DNA of 64,000 bases from Rheinheimera sp. 4Y26 (GTDB lineage: Bacteria; Pseudomonadota; Gammaproteobacteria; Enterobacterales; Alteromonadaceae), in contig NZ_JAOBWS010000002.1 of the NCBI RefSeq assembly GCF_025245835.1, forward strand, positions 1-64,000, written 5' to 3'. Within the stretch, counting starts at the first letter, position 1, and every line of letters begins with the position of its first letter. This document shows, one piece after another, positions 36,528-44,400 of this stretch. Both the position numbers and the translations under genes were made by a program. The notes below the pieces were generated by a model that saw only the letters and a list, made by a program, of their open reading frames with translations, was not told the origin of the DNA and did not search any database.

Positions 36528-37412
36528 TCACAGCGCATTTTCAATAAGTTCAGCGCTTAACCACTGGGCAAATTCACGCATAGCACCTGTTTCCGGCCGG
36601 GATTGCAGCCGGGTTAACCAATAACTGCCCAAGCTAATTTCTGTGCTAAAAGGCCGTTGAATTCTGCCATTTTGCAGCAAATGGCCGAACATCCGTGCCG
36701 GCGCTATCGCAATGCCAATGCCACTTTGAGCGGCTTCCAGCATAGTGACGCTGGAATCAAATACCATCACCGGATGGGTGGGTGGAAGCACAGGCCCGCC
36801 GGCTTGTTGTAACCAGGCCGCCCATTCGTCGCGCCGGTAAGAGCGCAGCAGCATAAAGTTCAGTAAGTCAGCCGGTTGGCTGATGTTGGCCGCCAGTTCA
36901 GGTGTGCATAAAGGCGTCAGTGGACTGTCACATAAATACATGGCCGCAGTGCCATGCCAGGCGCCACTGCCAAAACGAATGGCGTAATCCAGCCCTTCGG
37001 CGGCCAGATCCACCCTGTTGTTATTGGTGGAAATTTGCAGTTCGATATGGGGGAATTTTTGATAAAAGGCCGCTAAACGTGGCAACAAAAAGCCAGTGGC
37101 AAAGGTGCCAACCACCCCAATGTGCAGTTTTTCCTGCACTTTGCGACTGGCAAAATAATCTAACAGCTGGGCAATACGGTCAAAAGATTCATTTAATACT
37201 GGCAGCAGCGCTTCACCTTCAGGCGTGAGCATCAGGCCACGTGGGATCCGCAAAAATAATGGGCAATGTAGCTGATCCTCCAACAGTTTTACCTGCTGAC
37301 TCACAGCCGAATGGGTGACATTCAGTTCTATAGCGGCATGGGTAAAACTTAAATGCCGGGCTGCAGCTTCAAAAGCGCGCAAAGATTTTAATGGGATATA
37401 ACGACGGGTCAT
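36528..37412 (-). CDS. ampR: LysR-family regulator AmpR
   Basis: A 294-residue LysR-type regulator. The winged HTH is near the N-terminus (LKSLRAFEAAARHLSFTHAAIELNVTHSAVSQQVKLLE, about 8-46), with a substrate-binding-like effector domain behind it. It is divergent from a class C beta-lactamase across a 141-base gap, the classical ampR-ampC arrangement, and that gap has a sequence resembling the known AmpR site. AmpR responds to muropeptides released under beta-lactam stress. The ribosome site AGGAAG precedes the ATG. Confidence 0.88.
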   Translation of the reverse strand: MTRRYIPLKSLRAFEAAARHLSFTHAAIELNVTHSAVSQQVKLLEDQLHCPLFLRIPRGLMLTPEGEALLPVLNESFDRIAQLLDYFASRKVQEKLHIGVVGTFATGFLLPRLAAFYQKFPHIELQISTNNNRVDLAAEGLDYAIRFGSGAWHGTAAMYLCDSPLTPLCTPELAANISQPADLLNFMLLRSYRRDEWAAWLQQAGGPVLPPTHPVMVFDSSVTMLEAAQSGIGIAIAPARMFGHLLQNGRIQRPFSTEISLGSYWLTRLQSRPETGAMREFAQWLSAELIENAL

Positions 37413-37445
37413 GCGGCTTCCTGCAACTTCTGTAAGTTTTTCTAA

Positions 37446-37473
37446 CAGCTGCTATACAAATTAACCTTTTGTC
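37446..37473. promoter_or_regulatory. Candidate AmpR-binding site
   Basis: The stretch begins CAGCTGCTA, continues AAATTAACC and ends TTTTGTC. From memory this is close to the AmpR operator upstream of Citrobacter/Enterobacter ampC (GCTGCTA, AATT, AACC, TTTGTC in the same order). It lies about 80 bases before ampC and 34 bases before ampR. Confidence 0.55.
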
Positions 37474-37553
37474 CGGCGAAGTCAACTCAGGCAAGCTAGT
37501 GAAGTGCGGGCCCGGCACTTTGACATAACCCTCTCGTTTGCAAAGGAACATTG

Positions 37554-38774
37554 ATGCATTTATTCACAACCCAAGTGGCCTGGTCGCTCAAAGCGGCGCT
37601 GGCCTTAACGCTGTTCAGCTCAGTACCGGCGCTGGCACAAAACGGCGCAACTCATCACGGCATTCAGCAGAAAATTTCGAGTGAAGCTGCGTTAAAAGCG
37701 GCTGTTGGCAACGAAGTTCAGCAGCTGATGCAGCAACAACAAATCCCGGGTATGGCGGTGGCCGTGCTGTGGCAGGGCAAAACTTTTTATTACAGCTTTG
37801 GTAAGGCCGACATCAGCAATCATATTGCCGTGACACCTGACACGCTGTTTGAGCTGGGTTCGATCAGCAAAACCTTTGCCGGTGTTATTGGAGCTATGGC
37901 GCTGCAGCGGGGTGATATCAAACTGACGGATAGTGTTGCAACCCACTGGCCGGCGCTGACGGCAAAACCATGGCAAAACATCAATATGCAACATCTGGCC
38001 ACTTACACCGCAGGCGGCCTGCCCATGCATTTCCCAAAGGAAGTGACTGACGAAGCCAGTTTGCTGCAGTATTACCAAACGTGGCAGCCGGCGTATGCTC
38101 CTGGCACACAGCGGGTTTATGCCAACACTAGTATTGGTTTGTTTGCCCATTTAGCCGTGGCCGCCGGTGGTCACAAGTATACTGATGAATTTAGTCAGTT
38201 AACCGCCACATTACAGTTAAACAGCACCTATTTGCAGGTACCTGCAACAGCGCAGTCGCACTATGCCTGGGGGTATGATGAAGGGAAACCGGTGCGGATT
38301 GGTAAAGGTGTACTGTGGGACGAAGCCGGTGGTGTAAAAGCCAGTGTGCGCGATGTTGCCAGCTGGGTGCAAACCAACATGCAGCCGCAGCAGGTCGAAG
38401 CGCCGCTGCTAAAAGCCGCTCTTGTCAGTTCGCAGCAGCCTTATGCCAAAGCCGGTCAGATGTATCAGGGCCTGGGCTGGGAAATGCTCGACTACCCGCT
38501 GCAGCTGCAAGCGCTGGAAGCGATGACAGATCCAGGCTTTGTTAGTGGCAGCCCTGCCAGTTTAATGAAGCAGCCTGCTGCTGACACAACAACCGGAAAA
38601 ACTGTTGGTAAAACAAGCCACTGGATACATAAAACCGGCGCCACCGGCGGTTTTGGTGCTTACGCCGCTTTTATTCCGTCGCGCCAGGTTGGCATTGTGC
38701 TGCTTAGCAACAAACGTTATCCCAATGCACTGAGGGTAAAGCTGGCTTACCAGATTTTAGAAGGCTTGCAGTAG
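37554..38774 (+). CDS. ampC: Class C (AmpC-type) beta-lactamase
   Basis: A periplasmic serine beta-lactamase of 406 residues hydrolysing cephalosporins and penicillins. The signal peptide is cleaved after VPALA (about 28). All class C motifs are present: SISK at 103-106 (nucleophile Ser103, general base Lys106), YAN in RVYANTSIGLFAH, and KTG in HKTGATGGFGAY. It is slightly longer than the usual 380 residues. The start is the ATG at 37554 (ribosome site AAAGGA); the frame also opens at a TTG just before. Being next to ampR, it is probably inducible; as a chromosomal core-like pair there is no sign of mobilisation. Confidence 0.93.
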   Translation: MHLFTTQVAWSLKAALALTLFSSVPALAQNGATHHGIQQKISSEAALKAAVGNEVQQLMQQQQIPGMAVAVLWQGKTFYYSFGKADISNHIAVTPDTLFELGSISKTFAGVIGAMALQRGDIKLTDSVATHWPALTAKPWQNINMQHLATYTAGGLPMHFPKEVTDEASLLQYYQTWQPAYAPGTQRVYANTSIGLFAHLAVAAGGHKYTDEFSQLTATLQLNSTYLQVPATAQSHYAWGYDEGKPVRIGKGVLWDEAGGVKASVRDVASWVQTNMQPQQVEAPLLKAALVSSQQPYAKAGQMYQGLGWEMLDYPLQLQALEAMTDPGFVSGSPASLMKQPAADTTTGKTVGKTSHWIHKTGATGGFGAYAAFIPSRQVGIVLLSNKRYPNALRVKLAYQILEGLQ

Positions 38775-38814
38775 CAGGGCCGTTTTAAAGCCTGAGGTGT
38801 GATGTTCTGTGCAA

Positions 38815-38852
38815 AAGCCCCGTTATGTTGCATGGCATCACGGGGTTTTTTA
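38815..38852 (+). terminator. Terminator after ampC
   Basis: CCCCGT and ACGGGG arms, extended inward by ATG/CAT, flanked by AAAA and followed by six T. Confidence 0.8.
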
Positions 38853-38973
38853 TGGGGTTGTTGCATTGTCAGGTTTGGTATTTTGTCTGTTGCTAAAGGG
38901 GGTTGCTGCTTGCTTTTGCGCCTGAGCTGGCATGTAATGGCGCCGTTTTTGCGTTTGATTTAAAGGAAAACAC

Positions 38974-39420
38974 ATGCAAAAGGTTGTCAGAGATATTGGG
39001 TTGTTTGCCGTTGCGCCTGTTGTGATCCTGGGCGCGCTGGTCGCCTGGATGTTTGCGGCCACCACAGCATCCTGCACTAATGGCATCACAGCGCAGCTTG
39101 CTTCACCTGATGATCAATTTAAAGCTGTGGTATTTGTCCGCAGTTGCAATAATGCCCCCGGTTTTAGCAGCAATATTTCCATTCTGGCCAAAGACGGCAT
39201 GCTGGCGGATGGCCCTGGTAATTTGTTTGTCACCGAAGGCCACCCGGAACAGCTTGGAATTAAAATAACCTGGCAAAGCATCGATAAAGAGCGTTTACAG
39301 CTGAATGTTGCCAGCCAAAACCGTGGTGCATTGATACAGGCCGATCCGGTCTGGTCGGCCAATGCCAATATCACCGCGACTTATCAGTTAGGCACTTTGC
39401 CCGTTCAATCCGGGCAATAA
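38974..39420 (+). CDS. DUF5412-like membrane-anchored protein
   Basis: A 148-residue protein with an N-terminal hydrophobic anchor or uncleaved signal (DIGLFAVAPVVILGALVAWMFA, about 7-28) and a small beta-rich domain. The pair ASCTNGITAQLASPDDQFKA and FVRSCNNAPGFSSNISIL, with two cysteines likely to form a disulfide, resembles the DUF5412 type. The function is unknown. A TAAAGGA ribosome site precedes the ATG; it is separated from ampC by a terminator. Confidence 0.65.
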   Translation: MQKVVRDIGLFAVAPVVILGALVAWMFAATTASCTNGITAQLASPDDQFKAVVFVRSCNNAPGFSSNISILAKDGMLADGPGNLFVTEGHPEQLGIKITWQSIDKERLQLNVASQNRGALIQADPVWSANANITATYQLGTLPVQSGQ

Positions 39421-39535
39421 TGCAGCAGGCAGCTGCCTTTGATGCTTTGGCGTGAGCTTGCGCCCTGCTGTTGCAGCTTGGAAATTTAGCTGCGTGTTAT
39501 CACATCAGGCACTATCTGGCTGTTTGAAAAGCACT

Positions 39536-39558
39536 GGGTCAGGTCTAAGACCTGACCC
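39536..39558. repeat. REP-like 23-bp palindrome
   Basis: Eleven-base arms GGGTCAGGTCT and AGACCTGACCC flank a single A. The GGTCAGGTC core is what I associate with interspersed palindromes mobilised by REP-associated tyrosine transposases; no transposase is present here. It lies between the DUF5412-like gene and lepB. Confidence 0.5.
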
Positions 39559-39585
39559 TAATGGTTTGCTTAGGTGGGTATAATC

Positions 39586-39607
39586 AGCCCCGTTAACGGG
39601 GCTTTTC
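39586..39607 (+). terminator. Hairpin with short T-run before lepB 3' end
   Basis: AGCCCC-GTTAAC-GGGGCT followed by TTTTCT. It could terminate plus-strand transcription from the DUF5412-like gene, or be part of the repeat element beside it. Confidence 0.6.
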
Positions 39608-39626
39608 TAAGTGACTGATATTTGCA

Positions 39627-40307
39627 TTAATGTTCTGAGTAAAGTGATTTTGCGAATCTGTCTGTCCGTGGCAGATAATAATTGTCGTAGTCCATGGAGA
39701 AAGCGATGTAAGTGGCTTTGCCCAGTAATTCATGCCGTGGCACCAGACCATAAACACGTGAGTCTGCGCTTTGCCGGCGATTGTCACCAAGCACTAAATA
39801 GTAGTCCTCGGGGATGGTGATGGCGTTAAAGTTAGCAAGAACTGCTGGCCGGGATTTATCCCATTGAACCTGATGCGCCAGCTCGCCCAATTGTTCGGTC
39901 GCTGTGGTTAATAAGTTGGTGTCGTCTTCCTGCCGATAAGCCAGTGGCTTGCCGTTAAGCAGTAACACCTCGTCCTGCATCTCGACGGTATCCCCTGGTA
40001 AACCAACAACACGTTTTATCAGGCGATTTTGCGCCGCGTTGGAATCAAACACCATAATATCGCCGCGAGCGGGTTCACCGGTTCGCAGCAGTACCTGTTT
40101 GCTAAAGGGTAGCCGCAGGTCGTAGGCCATTTTATTCACTGTGACCCTATCGCCAATATGAATGGTTGGCTGCATAGAGCCGGTGGGAACTGTATACCAG
40201 TCAGCACAAGCGCTGCGAAACACCAACATCAGGCTAATAAAAACGATAAAACTACGGGTGGCTTTAAAAAAACTGGCGAGCTGAGTTAAAAAAGGCGTTT
40301 TGCCCAT
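39627..40307 (-). CDS. lepB: Signal peptidase I
   Basis: A membrane-bound peptidase of 226 residues that removes signal peptides. One N-terminal membrane segment (about 18-34) precedes the catalytic Ser44 in PTGSMQPT and the general-base Lys98 in RLIKRVVGLPGD; the conserved LVLGDNRRQSADSRVYG box (about 185-201) is also present. It is shorter than E. coli LepB (one anchor, no large insert) and stands outside the usual lepA-lepB-rnc operon, so it may be an additional copy. Confidence 0.9.
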   Translation of the reverse strand: MGKTPFLTQLASFFKATRSFIVFISLMLVFRSACADWYTVPTGSMQPTIHIGDRVTVNKMAYDLRLPFSKQVLLRTGEPARGDIMVFDSNAAQNRLIKRVVGLPGDTVEMQDEVLLLNGKPLAYRQEDDTNLLTTATEQLGELAHQVQWDKSRPAVLANFNAITIPEDYYLVLGDNRRQSADSRVYGLVPRHELLGKATYIAFSMDYDNYYLPRTDRFAKSLYSEH

Positions 40308-40744
40308 TATTCAATCCTTATATTGTCGCTTTGCTGCTTGTTTGGAATGACTAGGAGTTTGCAGTTCGAGCTTTGTATTGTTATTTAGTTCGGGAAGCGA
40401 GCCAGGCAAATGTAAACAAATATTACCTGTTATTTGTAAGCTGCTTAAAAGTTCAGTGAGTTATGCCACATTCAGAATATGTCTTTAATGTGACTGACAG
40501 GCTCTGACAGCTGCGCGTCTGTTCCGGCTGGCTGAGCACCTGAGACCTGGTGCAATGCCAGGAGCCGGTTTCAGCATTACCTAAACCGGTGCTGTGATTA
40601 AAAATGGCTATTTGGCGCCATTGCCGATTAAAAGCTCAGGTTTTGTTAAAAATAAAGTCCAAACCGCTTTGAGCGACGTTTATAGCTGCATAAGTTTTGT
40701 GCTTCACATTAAATTGTCGGCGTGAAAAAGCAGAAGGTGCCATT
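40308..40744. other. Intergenic region lepB / DCC protein
   Basis: 437 bases with no gene I can support. A few small imperfect stems (for example CCTGG...CCAGG near 40545) are present without a T-run. Promoters for the two divergent genes are expected here but none is convincing. Confidence 0.45.
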
Positions 40745-41119
40745 TTGAGTCACTCAGGATTAACAGTGTTATACGACGGCAGTTGCCCTTTATGCAGCAG
40801 GGAAATTGCCTATTATCAAAAGCTGCAGGCGCGGGAACCGCTGCTGTTTATTGATGTATCCAACAGCTTGCAAGCTTTGCCGGACGGTATCAACAGGTGT
40901 GATGCGCTTAAACGTTTCCATCTGGTGGGCCGAAACGGCCAGGTGTGGCAGGGCGCCCGGGCTTTTTTACGCTTGTGGCGGGCCTTACCTGGCTGGCGGT
41001 GGCTGGGTTATCTGGGGGCTGTGCCACCTTTGCCCTGGTTAATGGAAGCTGCTTACCGGCTGATATTGCCGCTTAGGCGCAAACTGGCGCGGTTTTTTCG
41101 CAAGGCCGGCAAGGTCTAA
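40745..41119 (+). CDS. DCC (DUF393) thiol-disulfide-like protein
   Basis: A 124-residue protein of the DCC family. It carries the name-giving D-x-x-C-x-x-C as LYDGSCPLCSREIAYYQ near the N-terminus, a thioredoxin-like redox motif, and a basic C-terminus (LPLRRKLARFFRKAGK). A TTG start at 40745 is chosen because AGAAGG stands about nine bases upstream and the product begins close to the first strand; an in-frame GTG at 40697 would add 16 atypical residues. The physiological partner is unknown. Confidence 0.78.
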   Translation: MSHSGLTVLYDGSCPLCSREIAYYQKLQAREPLLFIDVSNSLQALPDGINRCDALKRFHLVGRNGQVWQGARAFLRLWRALPGWRWLGYLGAVPPLPWLMEAAYRLILPLRRKLARFFRKAGKV

Positions 41120-41121
41120 AG

Positions 41122-41156
41122 AGACAGTGCCAGCATAGGGTGTTGCTGGCTTGTCT
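41122..41156 (+). terminator. Hairpin after the DCC gene
   Basis: GCCAGCA/TGCTGGC with an outer AGACA/TGTCT extension across a small internal loop, just past the stop codon. The T-run is poor. Confidence 0.45.
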
Positions 41157-41213
41157 TAGTCATCCGGACTTATTGGCTTCGCTCCTTTTGGCTTTGGTAA
41201 CAACACAAGGCTG

Positions 41214-41249
41214 AGCCAAAAAACAAAGCCCGCAATATGCAGGCTTTGT
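41214..41249 (-). terminator. Terminator of the ECF sigma operon
   Basis: On the minus strand ACAAAGCC and GGCTTTGT pair around an 11-base loop and are followed by six T (41217-41222), 34 bases past the end of the coiled-coil gene. Confidence 0.85.
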
Positions 41250-41282
41250 CGTAAGAAACGGCCTATTCCGCTTTATCCAACA

Positions 41283-42215
41283 TCAATACTGATAATAATC
41301 GGCTTTTTTCAGCAGGGTTTCGGCTTTTAACTTACCGCTAACACACTGATTAATATCCGACTTTTTAAACACCCAGTAGATGTCTTTACTATCGCGCCCC
41401 TGCGAGGTTTCCAGCTGTAACGACACAAACTCACTGTCTTTAATTTCGCGCAGGCTGGCACCGTAATCACACAAAGTATTCGCAAAATTAACGCTGATAT
41501 TGGTGATCAGCTCCGCCTGTTTTTGTGCGGCTAATTTAGCCTGTTCGGCGCGTTTTTTCTGGAAATCCTGCTCCCAGGCGGCATATTTTTGTTTAATGTC
41601 GGCCAGGCGTTTTTGCAGTTCGGTGTTTTTGCTGTTGAGCTGGTTCAGTTGTTTTTGTTGCTCAGCATCTTCTTTACCCACCTTACGGGCAAATTCAATA
41701 TCACGTTTTTCCCGTTCTATGTCTCTGAGCTCACGTTCTAAATCGCGGCTTTGCTCCCTTAGTTCGCGCATCTGATCCTGCATTTGCTCCTGCTGTTCCA
41801 TCATTTGTTCGGCCTGAGCTTCGGCCTGTTCGGCAATATCTTCAATATCGGATTCAGAAATATGACCACCGGCCAGAGCAGCATTGGCTGCGGCTGAAGC
41901 GCGGGCGCTGATAGCGGCAATTGCAGCCTGATCAATAGGCGGCATAGGCGCAGCCGGTGGCATAGGCGCCATGGCAAAATAATGACCAAACTGGCCGCGG
42001 GTGCTGGTGCGGAACAATACACCCTGGCCTGCCAGATAACTGTGGCTGATGCGGCTTACATTGGTATTCTGGCTTTGCTCTAACGAGGTTTGCAGAATAT
42101 TGCGCATAATTTCCAGGTTCTGTTTCAGCTTAGGGCTCACTTCAGTGGCGGCCAGGCTGTTGCCGCTAAACAGCAGTGCGGCAAGGGCGCTAACATAAAA
42201 ATTCAGTTTCATCAT
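41283..42215 (-). CDS. Exported coiled-coil protein in ECF sigma operon
   Basis: A 310-residue protein with a signal peptide (about 1-23, ending SLAAT), a Pro/Met/Ala-rich patch (MAPMPPAAPMPPIDQA, about 82-97), and a long charged coiled coil rich in Glu, Gln, Arg and Met (about 125-245) before a small C-terminal domain with two cysteines. I recognise no named family. It starts three bases after the anti-sigma-like gene (two successive ATGs at 42215 and 42212) and closes the operon, so it is likely regulated by, or works with, that sigma system in the envelope. Confidence 0.68.
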   Translation of the reverse strand: MMKLNFYVSALAALLFSGNSLAATEVSPKLKQNLEIMRNILQTSLEQSQNTNVSRISHSYLAGQGVLFRTSTRGQFGHYFAMAPMPPAAPMPPIDQAAIAAISARASAAANAALAGGHISESDIEDIAEQAEAQAEQMMEQQEQMQDQMRELREQSRDLERELRDIEREKRDIEFARKVGKEDAEQQKQLNQLNSKNTELQKRLADIKQKYAAWEQDFQKKRAEQAKLAAQKQAELITNISVNFANTLCDYGASLREIKDSEFVSLQLETSQGRDSKDIYWVFKKSDINQCVSGKLKAETLLKKADYYQY

Positions 42216-42218
42216 GGT

Positions 42219-42860
42219 TTACTCCGGTTGGGTTCGGTTCGGCAGATAACTGCGGCTACTGTAATCAAGCCTGGCTTGGCTTGGCTGGGCGTTGTCCTGC
42301 CAGTATTGCCAGTCGGCCTGTCGTTGTTGATTCAGATATTCCACCAGCTCCAGCATGTCGCTGCGTCTGGCTTTTTGTTCATTTTCAGACAGATAGTCTT
42401 TAAGCATCACCAGTTGAGTGGCTTGCTGCTGTTGCTGAATTTGCAGTTGCTGCTGCAGATATTGCTGTTGTTGCTGCTGAAAACCAGCCAGCATGGTATT
42501 GAACTGTTGTTGCTGCGCAGCGGCATCAAAGTTGTCCCAGCGCAGCGCCAGCCCACCACCATGTAGCTGCAGTTGCAAAGGCGACATGCTGATAATGAGT
42601 GCCATGGCCGACATACCGACACTGAGTTTGGGCCACCAGGCGGTTTTTGCGGTTTTGTGGCCCCATTGCTGGCGGAACAGCTGGCTGGTGTCTATGTCTG
42701 GAACGCTGTCAAACATTGGCGCTCTGGCATCCTGACGGATGTTTTGGGCGGCGAGAAAACGGCCGTACCATTGATTGTCTGAACGAAGTTGTTGCTCACA
42801 TTCAGCAGCGGTGATTTTGCCCGCGAGCCAGGCTTCAAAAATTTGCTGATTGTCCAACAT
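42219..42860 (-). CDS. Probable anti-sigma factor (membrane, Gln-rich)
   Basis: A 213-residue single-span protein. The cytoplasmic N-terminus (about 1-76) is followed by one membrane helix (about 77-96) and a periplasmic glutamine-rich coiled coil (about 115-165). Its start overlaps the end of an ECF sigma gene by 26 bases, the classical position of an anti-sigma factor. It has no zinc-binding HxxxCxxC motif and no clear RseA-type domain, so the role is inferred from position and topology. Confidence 0.68.
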   Translation of the reverse strand: MLDNQQIFEAWLAGKITAAECEQQLRSDNQWYGRFLAAQNIRQDARAPMFDSVPDIDTSQLFRQQWGHKTAKTAWWPKLSVGMSAMALIISMSPLQLQLHGGGLALRWDNFDAAAQQQQFNTMLAGFQQQQQQYLQQQLQIQQQQQATQLVMLKDYLSENEQKARRSDMLELVEYLNQQRQADWQYWQDNAQPSQARLDYSSRSYLPNRTQPE

Positions 42861-43398
42861 TGGCTACCTCCAACTGCACACGCAGTTTATCTAATGCCGC
42901 ATAAAATCTTGATTTGACTGTATTACTCGACAGCGCCAGCTGATCGGCAATTTCGTCAAAAGTAAATTGCTGATAAAACCTCAGTTCCACCACCAGCCGT
43001 TGTTCCGGTGGTAAGGTACGCAATTGTTGCTGTACCAGTTTTTGTGTCTGGGCGCCGTACAGCTGTTGCTCGTGGCTTTGTTCGTCTTCGTTATACAGCT
43101 CTGGTATATCGTCCAGATCCTGGCTGGGTTTGCGCTTGCGCAGCATATCCATAGCGCGGTAGTTGGCAATGCCAAACAACCAGGTTTTAAAGCTGCTGTC
43201 GCCGCGAAATTGCGCCAGATTGCGGCACAACACCATGCACACGTCCTGCAGCAGATCACGGGCGTCGTCCGGGTTTCCCATCAGGCGCAGGCCGTAATAA
43301 TACAGCACGGACTGATACCGACTGACGAGCTGCTGCCAGGCGCGTTCGTCGCCATTCAGCGCTTTGTTGATTAAAGATTCGTCACTGCGTTTAAACAC
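42835..43398 (-). CDS. ECF-type RNA polymerase sigma factor
   Basis: A 187-residue group 4 sigma factor. Region 2 (about 25-95) includes DARDLLQDVCMVLCRNLAQF and WLFGIANYRAMDMLRKRK, which contact the -10 element. Region 4 (about 125-180) includes LPPEQRLVVELRFYQQFTFDEIADQLALSSNTVKSRFYAALDKL. It is first in a three-gene operon with an anti-sigma-like gene and an exported coiled-coil protein. ECF sigma factors are usually autoregulated, but I could not identify a matching promoter pair upstream. Confidence 0.93.
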   Translation of the reverse strand: MFKRSDESLINKALNGDERAWQQLVSRYQSVLYYYGLRLMGNPDDARDLLQDVCMVLCRNLAQFRGDSSFKTWLFGIANYRAMDMLRKRKPSQDLDDIPELYNEDEQSHEQQLYGAQTQKLVQQQLRTLPPEQRLVVELRFYQQFTFDEIADQLALSSNTVKSRFYAALDKLRVQLEVANVGQSANF

Positions 43399-43656
43399 TT
43401 TGTTTTTATTCTCAGGTTCTGATGTGCATTGGTCGGGCCCTGGCGGAATTTAGTTGGCTGTGATGGCTAAAAAAATTAAATATTTTTTAATACTAATTCA
43501 GTTCTTTGAATTTATTCATAATTTTATTTTTTATTGGTGGCTATCGCTGATTTTGAGTGAGGCCAACAACAAAAAGAGTGAAACACCCCGCCTGTTAAAT
43601 CCAAAAACTGCCTGACGCCGTATATATCAGTATCTCAATGAGGATGGACGAGCAGA

Positions 43657-44280
43657 ATGCGCAAAACTTTATGTTTAAGTTTGTTTGCTTTATTTGGCTG
43701 CAGCCAGTCAGTACAGGATTATCAGGCCATGACACCGAATTTACAGTTGTCGCAGTTTTTTGTCGGTTCCAGTGAAGCCTTTGGTGTGATGCACGATTGG
43801 CGCGGCAAACAAAGCCTGCATTTTACCGCTGAGCTTTGTGGTCAGTGGCAAGGCAATAGCGGCGATTTATACGAAATTTTCAGTTTTAGTGATGGCCGAG
43901 TTGATAAAAGACATTGGCAGCTCAGTCAGAACAACCAGGGGGAAATTTCCGGCAAAGCCGAAGATGTAGTGGGGCAGGCGACAGGGCAGCTGGCCGGTAA
44001 TACCTTGTATTGGCAATATGTGCTGCGTATCCCCAAGGCAGATGATGCCGGTAACAAGGCTGCGCAAAGCAGCGATTATATCGACGTGACGGTCAAAGAC
44101 TGGTTGTATCTGGTCAGCCCAACCCAGCTGATTAACCGCTCAACTTTGCATAAATTTGGTTTAACAGTGGGTGAGCTGACGCTGGCCATTCGCCAGCTGG
44201 ATAAAACTGCCGACTGCGCTGCTTTTATCCGTCGTTATGAAGCTACCGAGCGGACTGTGCCCCTGGCGCCACAAAGCTAA
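43657..44280 (+). CDS. Putative lipoprotein of unknown function
   Basis: A 207-residue exported protein. MRKTLCLSLFALFGCSQSVQ has a lipobox-like LFGC at residues 12-15, so it is probably lipid-anchored. The rest is a soluble beta-rich domain containing SLHFTAELCGQWQGNSGDLYE and DVTVKDWLYLVSPTQLINRS. DUF3833-like proteins have similar segments (lipocalin-like beta structure), which I consider the best guess. It is divergent from the ECF sigma gene with 258 AT-rich bases between. An AGGA ribosome site precedes the ATG. Confidence 0.65.
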   Translation: MRKTLCLSLFALFGCSQSVQDYQAMTPNLQLSQFFVGSSEAFGVMHDWRGKQSLHFTAELCGQWQGNSGDLYEIFSFSDGRVDKRHWQLSQNNQGEISGKAEDVVGQATGQLAGNTLYWQYVLRIPKADDAGNKAAQSSDYIDVTVKDWLYLVSPTQLINRSTLHKFGLTVGELTLAIRQLDKTADCAAFIRRYEATERTVPLAPQS

Positions 44281-44400
44281 TTTTGTTGCTGTATTATTTT
44301 TTGTTTTACCATAGCGAATAACAAAGACCTGAACAAACTCAGGCCCTTTAAGGTGTTGTAATTTCGTTTTTTTTGGGATTTATACTGGATTTTTAACAAA

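Noticed and set aside
37520-37525. Perfect TTGACA before ampC
   Set aside because: A -10 at the right spacing would fall on the ribosome site, leaving no leader, so it is unlikely to be the ampC -35.
39593-39820. Short open frames in both strands at the 3' end of lepB
   Set aside because: They overlap the conserved C-terminal box of signal peptidase I and show no independent features.
42090-42566. 158-codon plus-strand frame across the anti-sigma and coiled-coil genes
   Set aside because: The Leu-run translation is the complement of Gln-rich codons; the minus-strand operon explains the region.
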